A stretch of DNA of 64,000 nt from Fodinicola feengrottensis (GCF_010993775.1 NZ_WOTO01000025.1:1-64000); one strand, 5' to 3'. Shown: positions 9,828-18,061, counted from the first letter of the stretch. The notes: generated by a model from the letters alone, not told the origin. Made by a program: numbers and translations.

Positions 9828-11295
9828 ATGGGGAGTCGCCGCCATGTCCTCGCAGCGCTGGGAATCGGTGCCTTGGTAGCCGGATTCGATCCGGGCGCGC
9901 GTGCTTGGGCCAGCGATGGCCCCGGAGTGCAGGCGCTGCCGCCACTTGACGGCACTGTCCACCTCGACGATCCGACGCGGCGGCAGGACTCGCAGGACGC
10001 CGGGTCGCTATCTGACCCAGCTGCCGCACGCGGTGCTGCGGCCGGGCTCAGTCACTGACGTACAGAAGATGATCCGGTTCTGCCGGCGGCACCGGATCCC
10101 AGTCGCCGCTCGTGGGCTGGCGAACACGACGAACGGCCAGGGCCTGGTAAACGGCCTGCTGATCGAGAGCCGATCGCTGGCCGGCATCCGGACGATCGGC
10201 GCCGACCACGCCGTCGTCGGCGCCGGCACGACCTGGCTCGAACTGACCAGGGCAGCGCACCCACGTAGCCTGACACCGCCGGCGTTGACCGGTTATATCG
10301 GACTCACGATGGGTGGCACGCTGTCGCTCGGCGGCATCCCACCGGCGTACCAGACCGGCGCACAGGTCGACAGTGTGCTGGAGCTCGAGGTCGTCACCGG
10401 CACCGGGGAACTGGTCCGGTGCTCGGCCAGCCATCGCCGCGAGCTTTTCGAGGCGGTGCTGGGCGGACTCGGTCAGTTCGGCATCATCACCGAAGCGACC
10501 GTACGACGACTGGTCGCCGCGCCCACGAACGTACGGGGACACGAGCTGTCCTACACCGATCCGTCGGCTTTCTTCGAGGACGTCCGGACATTGGTACGCC
10601 GTGGGGAAATCACCGAGATCTATGGCGACTGGTGGCGTCCCGGTGAGCACGGGGAGACCTACCACCTCAACGCGTTCACCTTCTACGACACGGATAATCC
10701 ACCGGACGACGCCCATTTGCTGCGCGGCCTGACGCAGCTACCGGACCGCGCCGTGGTGACCGAGAACGATTATCTCTCGCACGTCACCCGCATCGACGTC
10801 GCCGTCGACCAGCTGCGCGAGGCGCTCGACTGGGACAACCGGATCAAGCCGTGGGTGACGTTGTGGCTGCCGGAGTCGACCATTGAGGCGTACGTACGAG
10901 ATGTCGTGCCGTCCTTGCGGCCACCCGATGTCGGGGACGCTGGATTCGTGCTGATGTACGTCCACCGGCGCTCGAAGCTGACCCGGCCGTCGCTGCGGCT
11001 GGCCGACGAAGATGGCAGCGACTGGGTTTATCTCTTCACCTTGATGACCTCCGGCGCGGTCGGCGACGTGGCGTTCGGTCACGAGATGGTCCGGCGGAAC
11101 AGGCACCTTTACGACAAGGCGCGTGCGCTGGGAGGCCGGCGCTATCCGATCGAGTCGGTTGATTTTGATCGAACCGACTGGACCCGCCATTACGGCGATC
11201 GCTGGCCGGAGTTGGTGGCGTTGAAGGAAAAGTCGGACCCTGCTGGATTGCTGACACCTGGTCCTGGAGTGTTCGGCCAAGACCTGCCGTTTTAG
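9828..11295 (+). CDS. Exported FAD-binding oxidoreductase (cytokinin-dehydrogenase-like), frameshifted
   Basis: Flavoprotein of the FAD_binding_4 (VAO/PCMH) superfamily. The N-terminus MGSRRHVLAALGIGALVAGF is a twin-arginine-like signal. The FAD domain shows VLRPGSVTDVQKMIRFCRRH, IPVAARGLANTTNGQGLV and GYIGLTMGGTLSLGGIP, and the C-terminal half resembles the cytokinin dehydrogenase substrate domain, ending DPAGLLTPGPGVF. One frame change near 9985 separates the signal peptide from the body. A bacterial enzyme of this type may act on aldehydes, amines or sugars; the substrate cannot be told. A terminator-like hairpin follows the stop. Confidence 0.8.
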
Positions 11296-11341
11296 CGGAA
11301 CATCGGTGAAGCGGATCTGAAGCGGCATTGTACGACGGTTC

Positions 11342-11376
11342 GGTGCGACTGGGGCATCCATCTCCCCAGTCGCACC
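11342..11376 (+). terminator. Rho-independent terminator-like hairpin
   Basis: A perfect 13-bp stem (GGTGCGACTGGGG with CCCCAGTCGCACC) with a 9-base loop is followed by TTT. It lies after the FAD oxidoreductase and 33 bases before the first small leader-like peptide gene, so it could also act as an attenuator for that gene. Confidence 0.7.
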
Positions 11377-11408
11377 TTTCCAGGTCCACGAGCGAAAGGA
11401 TACGACCT

Positions 11409-11624
11409 ATGCGCACAGCCCTGAACGCCGTCGCCGATCGCCTTGTCAGCTTCGTCGCTCCCCGTACCGGCGCCTGCGACGGCGAGATCGTCTACCGATG
11501 CAACGCAAGGAACGAGCTTCGGCTCCCGGCGCGGTGGCTATTTCGACGGCAACGCAGTCCTTGGTGTCGTCGTACGCACAATGCAATCGTCATAGCCGCC
11601 CTCAAATACCGGCGCGGGACCTGA
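11409..11624 (+). CDS. Leader-like small peptide, possible degenerate member of the Cys-rich family
   Basis: Begins MRTALNAVADRLVSFVAPRT followed by GAC. The leader shares D-x7-P-R-T-G-A-C with the three intact cysteine-rich precursor peptides further on (13272, 14594, 14872). The reading frame then gives a basic tail with only three cysteines in total. One base shift after the second Cys gives instead a Gly-rich tail ending near 11594. Either way the core does not look like the others, and its 3' end runs antisense into the MerR gene. It has a GAAAGGA-type ribosome binding site before the ATG. I regard it as a decayed, frameshifted or divergent paralogue. Confidence 0.45.
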   Translation: MRTALNAVADRLVSFVAPRTGACDGEIVYRCNARNELRLPARWLFRRQRSPWCRRTHNAIVIAALKYRRGT

Positions 11625-11969
11625 ATCGGGGATGGCTGAGGCCAGTACTCGCTCTAGTACGGCCAGGGAGCGGGTCCGGTGCTGGATGTCCGATACCAGC
11701 CGCTCACGGACAACAAGCAGGTTCTTCACCAGCGCGGGGGCGGCATCGTCGGTAGCGCCGGTCATGCACGGCAGGGCTTCGATAACGCAACTGCTCCTCA
11801 TGCCGGTCGAAAAAAGCAGCTGAATGGTCGCCACCCGTGACACGTCCGAGGCGGCGAAACAACGGTAGCCGTTCGCGTCGCGGGTGGGCGCCAGCAGGCC
11901 CTGCTCCTGGTAATAGCGCAACGCCCGAACGCTGACACCGGTGCGGCGAGCCAGTTCGCCGATCTTCAT
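11538..11969 (-). CDS. MerR family transcriptional regulator
   Basis: The N-terminal winged helix MKIGELARRTGVSVRALRYYQEQGLL is the typical MerR DNA-binding domain, followed by a dimerisation helix of about 60 residues. The start is taken at the ATG at 11969, where the domain begins; upstream codons in frame are not conserved. There is no cysteine cluster or metal-binding loop as in SoxR or MerR proper, so the inducer is unknown. It is divergent from an Old-Yellow-Enzyme gene, 58 bases away, whose promoter has a MerR-type dyad, which makes that gene the likely target. Confidence 0.9.
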   Translation of the reverse strand: MKIGELARRTGVSVRALRYYQEQGLLAPTRDANGYRCFAASDVSRVATIQLLFSTGMRSSCVIEALPCMTGATDDAAPALVKNLLVVRERLVSDIQHRTRSLAVLERVLASAIPDSGPAPVFEGGYDDCIVRTTTPRTALPSK

Positions 11970-11988
11970 GTCGCCGTCCTCACAACGC

Positions 11989-12019
11989 TTGACCATCACG
12001 TCAACGTGACCCTTTAGCG
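11989..12019 (+). promoter_or_regulatory. MerR-type promoter for the Old-Yellow-Enzyme gene
   Basis: TTGACC (-35-like, 11989) and TTTAGC or TTAGCG (-10-like, 12013-12019) are separated by 18-19 bases that contain the dyad TCACGT-CA-ACGTGA. A dyad inside an over-long spacer is the classical arrangement for MerR-family activators. The -10 element is about 9 bases before the ATG, so the transcript may be nearly leaderless. Confidence 0.55.
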
Positions 12020-12027
12020 TTCGCAAC

Positions 12028-13140
12028 ATGACCGACACCACCACCTATTCCCCGACCAATCCCCTGCTGCGCCCGTACGACTCGGCCGCGTTACATTTGC
12101 CGAACCGCATCGTGATGGCCCCGATGACCCGCGGACGCGCCGATGCGGCAGGCGTACCGCACCCACTCGCCGCCGCCTACTACGCGCAGCGCGCCAGCGC
12201 CGGCCTGATCGTCACCGAAGGAATCTGGCCGATCTCGACCGGCATCGGTGGGCCGGGATTGCCTGGCCTGGCCACCGCCGCCCAGGTGGCCGGATGGCGG
12301 ACCGTCACCACGGCCGTACACGCCGCAGGCGGTCGGATTTTCGCGCAGTTGTGGCACGTCGGGCGGGTCAGCCACCCGTCCGTCCAGCCCGGCAGGGCGG
12401 CGCCGCTCGCGCCGTCGGCGGTCCGGCCGCCGGGACAATTGCACGTACCAGGCGGGAAGGCCGACTACGTGACACCCCGGGCGATGGCGCTCGCTGAGAT
12501 CGCCGAAACCGTGCGGTCGTACGCGGACGCTGCCCGGAACGCACTGGCCGCCGGGTTCGACGGCGTCGAAGTCCACGCGGCGAACGGCTACCTGCTCCAG
12601 CAATTCCTCGGAGACAACACAAATCTGCGCTCGGACGCGTACGCCGACGGCCGCCGGTTCGTGATCGAGGTGGTCGACGCGGTGACCGGCGCGATCGGGG
12701 CCGCCCGGGTCGGGCTTCGACTGTCGCCCGGAAACACCGAGAACGACGTGCACGAATCTGATCCCGGAGCGCTCTACGCACCGCTGGTGTCCACATTGGA
12801 CTCGCGCGGCCTGGCGTACCTTCATCTGTCGGAAAAAGGCCGTTATCCAGCGATCACTGAGTTACGCCAAGTCTGGTCAGGAACGCTGATCGGCAACTAC
12901 GATCCGCCGGAGCCGACCAACCCCGCGACCGGTGAACTGTTGCTGGCCTCCGGAGCGGCCGATCTGGTCGCGTTCGGGCGGCTGTTCCTTGCCAACCCCG
13001 ACTTGCCGATCCGGATAGCGGTCGGTGCACCGCTTGCCGAAGCCGCGGAAGCCACCCACTACACCCCTGGCCCCAGCGGCTACGCCGACTACCCGGCGAT
13101 CGACCTGGTCGACGCGTACGACCCGATCAACGGTATGTGA
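12028..13140 (+). CDS. Old Yellow Enzyme family alkene reductase (NADH:flavin oxidoreductase)
   Basis: Intact 370-residue FMN-dependent TIM-barrel reductase. Motifs: PNRIVMAPMTRGRAD at the N-terminus, AQLWHVGRVSHPS in the middle, VEVHAANGYLLQQFL with the substrate-binding His/Asn pair, and a C-terminal DLVAFGRLFLANPDLP. The family reduces activated C=C bonds of enones and nitro-compounds with NAD(P)H. It is divergent from, and probably controlled by, the adjacent MerR regulator. It sits between the doubtful first small peptide and the cysteine-rich cluster, but I see no evidence that it takes part in peptide maturation. Confidence 0.93.
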   Translation: MTDTTTYSPTNPLLRPYDSAALHLPNRIVMAPMTRGRADAAGVPHPLAAAYYAQRASAGLIVTEGIWPISTGIGGPGLPGLATAAQVAGWRTVTTAVHAAGGRIFAQLWHVGRVSHPSVQPGRAAPLAPSAVRPPGQLHVPGGKADYVTPRAMALAEIAETVRSYADAARNALAAGFDGVEVHAANGYLLQQFLGDNTNLRSDAYADGRRFVIEVVDAVTGAIGAARVGLRLSPGNTENDVHESDPGALYAPLVSTLDSRGLAYLHLSEKGRYPAITELRQVWSGTLIGNYDPPEPTNPATGELLLASGAADLVAFGRLFLANPDLPIRIAVGAPLAEAAEATHYTPGPSGYADYPAIDLVDAYDPINGM

Positions 13141-13196
13141 CTGCGCCGCATTCATCACTGACCCTGAGGTGCCGATGCCCGTACCCAAAGGTCAAC

Positions 13197-13225
13197 TTAG
13201 CCCAGTGTTAGCCCAGTGTTAGCGC
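13197..13225 (+). promoter_or_regulatory. 11-bp tandem heptamer repeats upstream of the peptide operon
   Basis: TTAGCCC-AGTG occurs twice in exact tandem (13197 and 13208) and is followed by TTAGCGC, giving three heptamers with an 11-bp period, ending about 47 bases before the GTG of the first cysteine-rich peptide. Spacing of this kind is known for SARP/OmpR-type activators. A related pair precedes the convergent MauE operon (18125-18142). Confidence 0.6.
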
Positions 13226-13271
13226 GCACCCGGGAAAACTCGGCTTCCGTCCATCTACGACGGGAGACACC

Positions 13272-13466
13272 GTGACCAAAACCCTCGGCCTCGTGAGCGA
13301 CCGGCTGCTGACTCTGTTCGTACCGAAAACCACCGCAAGCGCGTGTGCCTGCAACGACTATTACTGCACGAGGTACGGCTGTCCGGCCGGCTACATCCGC
13401 GACTGTCGCGACAACTGCGACTGCAGCAAGACCGTTTGTGGCGTCTGCTACCGCGGTTACTGCTGA
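13272..13466 (+). CDS. Cysteine-rich precursor peptide, 10 Cys
   Basis: A 64-residue peptide starting at GTG with a GGGAG ribosome binding site. Residues 1-24 form a leader without a long hydrophobic signal stretch (MTKTLGLVSDRLLTLFVPKT, then TASA). From Cys25 the 40-residue core holds ten cysteines with spacings 1,4,4,7,3,1,4,2,4 plus many Tyr, Asp and Gly. The leader/core junction A-S-A/C fits the -3/-1 rule for signal peptidase, and an S26 peptidase lies downstream. An even number of cysteines and neighbouring CxxC and MauE-like proteins suggest five disulfides. I know no family for it; a toxin, bacteriocin or signalling peptide is possible. Confidence 0.8.
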   Translation: MTKTLGLVSDRLLTLFVPKTTASACACNDYYCTRYGCPAGYIRDCRDNCDCSKTVCGVCYRGYC

Positions 13467-13493
13467 GAAAACCCATTATCACCACCGGTTCTC

Positions 13494-13524
13494 CCCCAGT
13501 GGCCGGTTGGTCACTGGGGACCTT
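13494..13524 (+). terminator. Attenuator-like hairpin after the first peptide gene
   Basis: CCCCAGTG (13494-13501) pairs with CACTGGGG (13512-13519) across a 10-base loop, followed by ACCTTTT. It lies between the abundant-product peptide gene and its downstream maturation genes, a usual place for partial termination in peptide operons. Confidence 0.55.
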
Positions 13525-13556
13525 TTCGCAGGCGCACCAGTACTCAGGAGCACCAA

Positions 13557-14104
13557 ATGTCCGCAGTTGTCGCCGCGGTCGCCGTTGTCGGCGCTCTCAG
13601 CGTGGTCAACCTCTTGTTATGTATCGGAATCGTACGCAGGCTTCGCGAGCACACCGAAATCCTCAACACCCAACTCGGTGACAGTGGCCAGAACCGCCGC
13701 CCCGCGCCGATGTACGCCACGGGCCAGCGCATCGCGGAGTTCACCGCCACCACCGTCGACGGCGCGGACCTCAGCCGCGCCCTGATGACCGGCACCACGA
13801 TGGTTGGCTTTTTCACCCCGGGGTGCTCGCCGTGCAAGGAGCGAATGCCGCTGTTCATCGAGCAGGCCGCGAACCATGACCGCGATCAGGTCCTCGCGGT
13901 TGTTGCCGGCACGCCGGATGCCTCAGCCGAGTACGTCGCGAAGCTCGCGCCAGTCGCTCGGGTCGTACGCGAGAACGACAACGGCCCGGTCGCCGCGGCG
14001 TCGGCGTAGACGGTTTCCCGTCCTTCGCGCTCGTTGACGCTGACGGGCTCGTACTCGCCAGCGGCAGCAAGCTTGGTGCGCTGGCGATCCCCGTCCCAGC
14101 ATGA
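13557..14104 (+). CDS. Membrane-anchored thioredoxin-like (TlpA/MauD-type) protein, frameshifted
   Basis: About 182 residues: an N-terminal membrane anchor (residues 1-25), then a redoxin domain with the active site TPGCSPCKERMP (C90-x-x-C93) and a downstream GVDGFPSFALVDADG segment carrying the cis-Pro loop. The frame breaks near 14000, in a GC repeat, shortly before that loop. The anchor resembles that of the second redoxin at 17013 (both contain VVRRLR or IVRRLR after a Leu-rich helix), so they are probably paralogues. It should act outside the membrane on thiols of the exported peptides. The stop overlaps the S26 peptidase ATG (ATGA). Confidence 0.85.
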
Positions 14105-14548
14105 TCGGGCTCAGCGTTGCCCAGTTCGGCTTTGTCCTGCTCGGCCTGGTTCTGCTCGGCGTCGTCGGTGCCGTCCTGGTCGTACGGGGCGCGGCTCGTC
14201 GCGGTCACGGTCGTGGGCGAAAGCATGGCGCCGACGCTGAGTCCAGGCGACCGCGTACTCGTGGTCAAAGTACCGCTTCGTTGGATACGCCGCCGGCAGC
14301 TCGTCGTTTTTCGCGCCACCAGCGGAGTTGGCCGATGACGATCCGCCGTGGCTGATCAAACGCGCGGTCGCGCTCCCCGGAGACGTGGTGCCGGCGGAGG
14401 TTCCGCACCTCGCCGGCGCACGCGTACCAGCCGACCGTTTTGTGGTGCTCGGCGACAACTCGGCGCGCAGCTACGACTCACGGCGGGTCGGCTATCTGCA
14501 TGCCGACACACATTGCTTGGTGTTGTCGTACGCCGTTTGCAAGCATAG
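14101..14548 (+). CDS. S26 family signal peptidase, frameshifted
   Basis: Membrane serine protease of the signal peptidase I type, with an N-terminal hydrophobic helix (MIGLSVAQFGFVLLGLVLL). The catalytic Ser lies in VVGESMAPTLSPGDRV, the Lys in WLIKRAVALPGD, and the family box FVVLGDNSARSYDSR follows. These segments lie in three different frames. The last break is an extra CA in CACACA, and removing it gives ...ADTLLGVVVRRLQA. The repaired protein is short (about 145 residues), like dedicated S26 enzymes in peptide clusters. Its position between precursor peptides with AxA-Cys junctions makes it the candidate leader peptidase. Confidence 0.85.
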
Positions 14549-14593
14549 CGGCCAAAGATTTGTCCTGTAACCCCGAGGAAAGTGGAGGATTCC

Positions 14594-14827
14594 ATGTCCA
14601 TCACGAAACTGTCCGATGCCATGGTCCGGTGGCTGGTGCCACAAACGACCGCGGCCGCGTGTATTCAACCCGATGGTTGTGACGCCTGTCGTCCCAATCC
14701 CCGGGTCTGCTACAACCACCGCTGGACAGTCTTCTACTACCAGCACCTGGCCTACAACTGCCTCGGTCAATGCGTCTTGCACAGAACGACCGAATGCAAG
14801 GCGCCGGTGGTCGGCGGGACCTGCTGA
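14594..14827 (+). CDS. Cysteine-rich precursor peptide, 8 Cys (copy A)
   Basis: 77 residues from the ATG at 14594, which has GGAGG a few bases upstream; an in-frame GTG at 14582 is less likely. The leader is MSITKLSDAMVRWLVPQTTA, then AA, and the core starts at Cys23. Core cysteine spacing is 5,2,6,16,3,7,8. It shares its leader almost base for base with the next gene, while the cores differ apart from the cysteine framework. The Ala-Ala-Ala/Cys junction fits signal-peptidase cleavage. Function unknown; an oxidised, secreted mini-protein is the simplest reading. Confidence 0.8.
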   Translation: MSITKLSDAMVRWLVPQTTAAACIQPDGCDACRPNPRVCYNHRWTVFYYQHLAYNCLGQCVLHRTTECKAPVVGGTC

Positions 14828-14945
14828 CAACGGCACGGATTTGTCGAATTATCCCAACGGAAGGGGAAAGAATGTCCATCACAAAACTGTCCGACGCGGT
14901 GGTTCGGTGGCTGGTGCCACAGACGACCGCGGCCGCATGTATTCC
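14594..14945 (+). repeat. Duplicated leader-coding segment of the two 8-Cys peptides
   Basis: The first roughly 70 bases of the genes at 14594 and 14872 are nearly identical (only a few, mostly silent, differences), whereas the core-coding parts have diverged strongly. This indicates a tandem gene duplication with selection or conversion acting on the leader and divergence of the core. Confidence 0.75.
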
Positions 14946-15108
14946 GCCTGAGCCGTGCGACAACTGCGTTCCTGGCTTTGTGTGCGATGCGAACCGCAGG
15001 CGCTACGAGGCGCTCATCTCGCACAAGGTGAACAACTGCAACGGCCAGTGCACGATCGGCAAGACGACGGTTTGTTCGGTAGGAAAATTTGTCGGAGCCT
15101 GCCTGTAA
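14872..15108 (+). CDS. Cysteine-rich precursor peptide, 8 Cys (copy B)
   Basis: 78 residues from an ATG preceded by GGGGAAAG. The leader differs from copy A by one residue (Val for Met10). Core cysteine spacing is 5,2,5,17,3,7,8, matching copy A within one residue, yet most other core positions differ. This pattern of constant leader, constant cysteine framework and variable loops resembles diversified secreted peptide families. It is the last gene of the operon and is followed by a strong terminator. Confidence 0.8.
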   Translation: MSITKLSDAVVRWLVPQTTAAACIPPEPCDNCVPGFVCDANRRRYEALISHKVNNCNGQCTIGKTTVCSVGKFVGACL

Positions 15109-15135
15109 AAGAAACAGGTGACTGCTAGCAACACA

Positions 15136-15166
15136 GGTGAGCACGTCCGGACCGGACGTGCTCACC
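15136..15166. terminator. Bidirectional terminator between convergent operons
   Basis: A perfect 15-bp inverted repeat (GGTGAGCACGTCCGG, one central A, CCGGACGTGCTCACC), followed on the plus strand by TTTA. It separates the peptide operon (plus) from the ABC exporter operon (minus) and can serve both. Confidence 0.85.
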
Positions 15167-15170
15167 TTTA

Positions 15171-17016
15171 CTATTGCACTGTTGCCGGCTGATATCCCTG
15201 TCCCTGAAGCGTAAACAGCCGTGCATAGACGCCGCCGCACGCCATCAGGTCGTCGTGGTCGCCTCGCTCGGTGATCCGTCCGCCGTCGAGTACCACGATG
15301 TGGTCGGCATTGCGCAAGGTGCCGAGTCGATGCGAAATGAGGATGGACGTACGGCCGCTGCGAAATTCCGTGAGCGTCTGGTGAATGTGATGCTCGGCCT
15401 CGGCATCCAGCCCCGAGCTCGGCTCGTCGAGGATGAGCAGGCTGGCACGGTCACGCATCAATGACCGCGCGAGTGCCAGGCGTTGCCATTGGCCGCCAGA
15501 AAAACTGACACCGGCTTCCTGCTCGTCTTCGTCGTCTTCGGCGAAGAAAAAAATCCGACTGAGCATCGTGTCGTAGCCGCGCGGCATCGCTGCGATCGCG
15601 TTATCAATATCCGCGCGTACCGCAGCAGCACGAATCGCATTCATGTCGTCGTACCGAGACAGGTCACCCAGACCGATGTTGTCGCGGGCCGGCAGGTCGT
15701 ACGACATGAAGTCCTGAAACGTGGCGGCGAGCCGCAGTCGCAGCGATTCTGGTGAGATCTGCTGCAGATCGATGCCGTCCCACAGGATTCGGCCCCGTTC
15801 GGGTTCGTAGAACCGGCACAGCAGTTTGATAAGCGTACTTTTGCCAGCACCGTTGACGCCGACGATCGCAAGGGAACTGCCGGCGGCGATCTCGAAGCTG
15901 ACGCCGCGCAGGATCCACGGACCGTCCGGATGGTAACGGAACCAGACGTCGTCGAACCGTACGCAGGTGCTCAGGTCTGGAGCGACCAGCTCGCCGCTGG
16001 CTGACCGCCGGCAGCGCCATCACCTCCAGATAGCGTTGGAAAGACTTGAGCGACTCGACCACGGACCCGATCCGCCCGACCAGATCCGACAGCGCGGCTT
16101 GTACGCTCCCGACGGCCGCCATGAACAGCAGCACATCGCCAGGCGTCAGCTCACCGCGTACGACCCGCAGCGCGACGATCGCCACTGCGACGCCGGAGAT
16201 CACCGCGCCGAGCAGGCTCAGGCCGGACTGCACGACCGTTGTCCGACCGGCCAGCCCGAGCGTGACCTCCTGCGAGCGGCGCAGCGCATCGAGTTGGAGG
16301 CCGCGGAAATGGTCGCCGAGGCCAAACAGCCGCACTTCCTTCGCGGCCTGTTCGCTGGTCAGCAGCATCCGGTAGAAAAAATCGCCGCCGTTGCAGCGGC
16401 GAGATCGCCAGGCTGGCCACCACTTGGCGGTTGGCCAGCATGATCTCCGCCACCAGACCAGGAACCGCTGCAACCAGCAACACGACCGCAAGTGCGGGCC
16501 ACACACGACCGCGACAATGCCGAGAAAGCTGAGGATCGAGATGACCGCGCGAGTGCTGCCTTCGGCGAAGTCGTTGATGCTGCTGGGGCCGTGTGACGCT
16601 GCGCTCTCGGCGACCATGAGGTTGTCCTGGAAGCCAGGGTCCTCGAGGTAGCGCAGGCCGACGAATCCGCAGACCTTCTCGAAGAGGTCGCTCTCGGTGC
16701 GCAAGGTGATGGCGGCGTTGTGCCTGCCGAGAAGGTACGTTGTCAGCTGTTGACCGAGCAGTCCGACGGCCGCTGCGATCGCGGCCGCGACGGCGTAGAA
16801 CACCACATGAGCGGCCTGGCCGGACCGTCCCAGCGCCAACTCATCAACGAGCAGCTTGCCGTACCAGGCGGCGACTGGCGCGCTGGCCGCGATGACCAGG
16901 GTCAGGGCGAGCCGGCCGATCGAGCAGCGGGCCGATGCTCGCCAACCCAGCACGAGAGCAGACCAGCCTGCCGCGAGAAGAGCGGCAGGGCTGGTCGGGA
17001 GGTTGTTGCGCTTCAC
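15171..17016 (-). CDS. ABC exporter, fused membrane and ATPase domains, frameshifted
   Basis: Half-size ABC exporter of about 610 residues. The N-terminal 300 residues hold the membrane domain. The nucleotide-binding domain has Walker A GVNGAGKST, the Q-loop FQDFMSYD, the signature FSGGQWQRLALARS, Walker B LLILDEPSSGLD and the switch His in ILISHRLGTL. There is no C39 peptidase domain, so leader removal must be done by another enzyme, presumably the S26 protease. The frame changes several times (near 16500, 16380 and 15990, then within the NBD near 15700). It overlaps the upstream redoxin gene by 4 bases and is the likely peptide exporter. Confidence 0.85.
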
Positions 17017-17543
17017 GCTGGTACGTGGTCAGGCAGTACGTCGGCATATTTGATCGACGATGCGACGACCACTCCGTCCTTGATTCGCGCAGCAGTCGGA
17101 TAGCCGCGGCTGCCGAACGCGTCCTCGACGCCGGCCGTGCCGTCGAAGGCCGCGATCGTCCCGATCCCGGCAAGCTTCGTGAGCATTGTGTCGAGCTCCG
17201 GCTCGTCCGGCTCGGCCCGCAGCAGGATGAACGTACGCTCCGGTAGGTCGGCACGGTCCTTCTCGAGCTTGGCCGCGGTTTCCTTGCAGGGCTGGCAGCT
17301 CGGCGACATCATCAGCACCAGCGACTCGCCGCTGCTGAGGTCCGCCTCGGTGACGGCCGTCCCGTCGACGGAGGTGACGGCGAAGGCGCCGACCGTCGCG
17401 CCGACCGCAGGTAGCTCAGGCTGTGCCTCGTTTTCTTTGTCTGATGCCATCGTACGGAGGCGGCGGACGACACCGAGCAGGATGAACAGATTGAGCAGGG
17501 TGAGGACGGCGAGCAGGCCCACCGCGACAGCCATAGCAGCCAT
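17013..17543 (-). CDS. Membrane-anchored thioredoxin-like protein (MauD-type)
   Basis: Intact 176-residue protein: an N-terminal transmembrane helix (residues 1-25), a linker, then a redoxin domain with MSPSCQPCKE (C83-x-x-C86) and the later GYPTAARI segment with the cis-Pro. MauD, the family analogue, is needed together with MauE to form the disulfides of the methylamine dehydrogenase small subunit. Here it lies directly between a MauE-like gene (12 bases upstream) and the ABC exporter (4-base overlap), in one operon. The natural client would be the cysteine-rich peptides encoded convergently. Confidence 0.88.
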   Translation of the reverse strand: MAAMAVAVGLLAVLTLLNLFILLGVVRRLRTMASDKENEAQPELPAVGATVGAFAVTSVDGTAVTEADLSSGESLVLMMSPSCQPCKETAAKLEKDRADLPERTFILLRAEPDEPELDTMLTKLAGIGTIAAFDGTAGVEDAFGSRGYPTAARIKDGVVVASSIKYADVLPDHVPA

Positions 17544-17554
17544 GAGGAATCCAA

Positions 17555-18061
17555 TCAGCGAGGCGAAAGCAGGAACGCGAAGTCGTCTAACCGGGTCATG
17601 ACAATGGCAAGTACGGCACCGACGGCGACGGCGACCGCGGCGGTCACCAGGTCAGCTGGGACATCCGGTCCTAGACTCGCGGCGACGGCAGCGCCAAGCA
17701 GCAACAACCCGTTTCGTACCGCGTGGATCGGCGCGATCGTCGTACTCGACGAGCCAAAACACGCGCAGGTGACCTTCAACCGGCGGCGCAGGATGAGCAC
17801 TGTTCCGGCGGTGAGTACGGCCATAAGGACGGTCGCCAGCCCGGCGCCGACGACCACCGTCCATGGGAGCAGCAAGAGCACGGCCGAGGTGGCCTCGCCG
17901 ACGATCAACAGACCACCGACCCAACCGGCCTGCCGGCCGATGCCAAGCTGCGTAAGCATGTCGCTGAGGCCGCGCCGGCCGCTGGGCGTCAGCTTGCTGA
18001 CCGAGCTCCAGCCGAGAACAACAGCCAGCAGCACCCGCAGGGTCAGCGCCGCTGTCGACAT
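17555..18061 (-). CDS. MauE/DoxX-like redox-associated membrane protein
   Basis: Intact 168-residue protein with four to five hydrophobic segments and the motif LKVTCACFGSSST (Cys99, Cys101) between helices. This vicinal Cys motif is typical of MauE-like proteins, which pass electrons between a periplasmic redoxin and the quinone pool, in the manner of DsbB or VKOR. It is the first gene of the operon MauE-redoxin-ABC exporter. About 64 bases upstream lie two GTTAGCG heptamers with an 11-bp period, which resemble the repeats before the peptide operon. There is no methylamine dehydrogenase gene in the window, so the usual MauE client is absent. Confidence 0.85.
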   Translation of the reverse strand: MSTAALTLRVLLAVVLGWSSVSKLTPSGRRGLSDMLTQLGIGRQAGWVGGLLIVGEATSAVLLLLPWTVVVGAGLATVLMAVLTAGTVLILRRRLKVTCACFGSSSTTIAPIHAVRNGLLLLGAAVAASLGPDVPADLVTAAVAVAVGAVLAIVMTRLDDFAFLLSPR

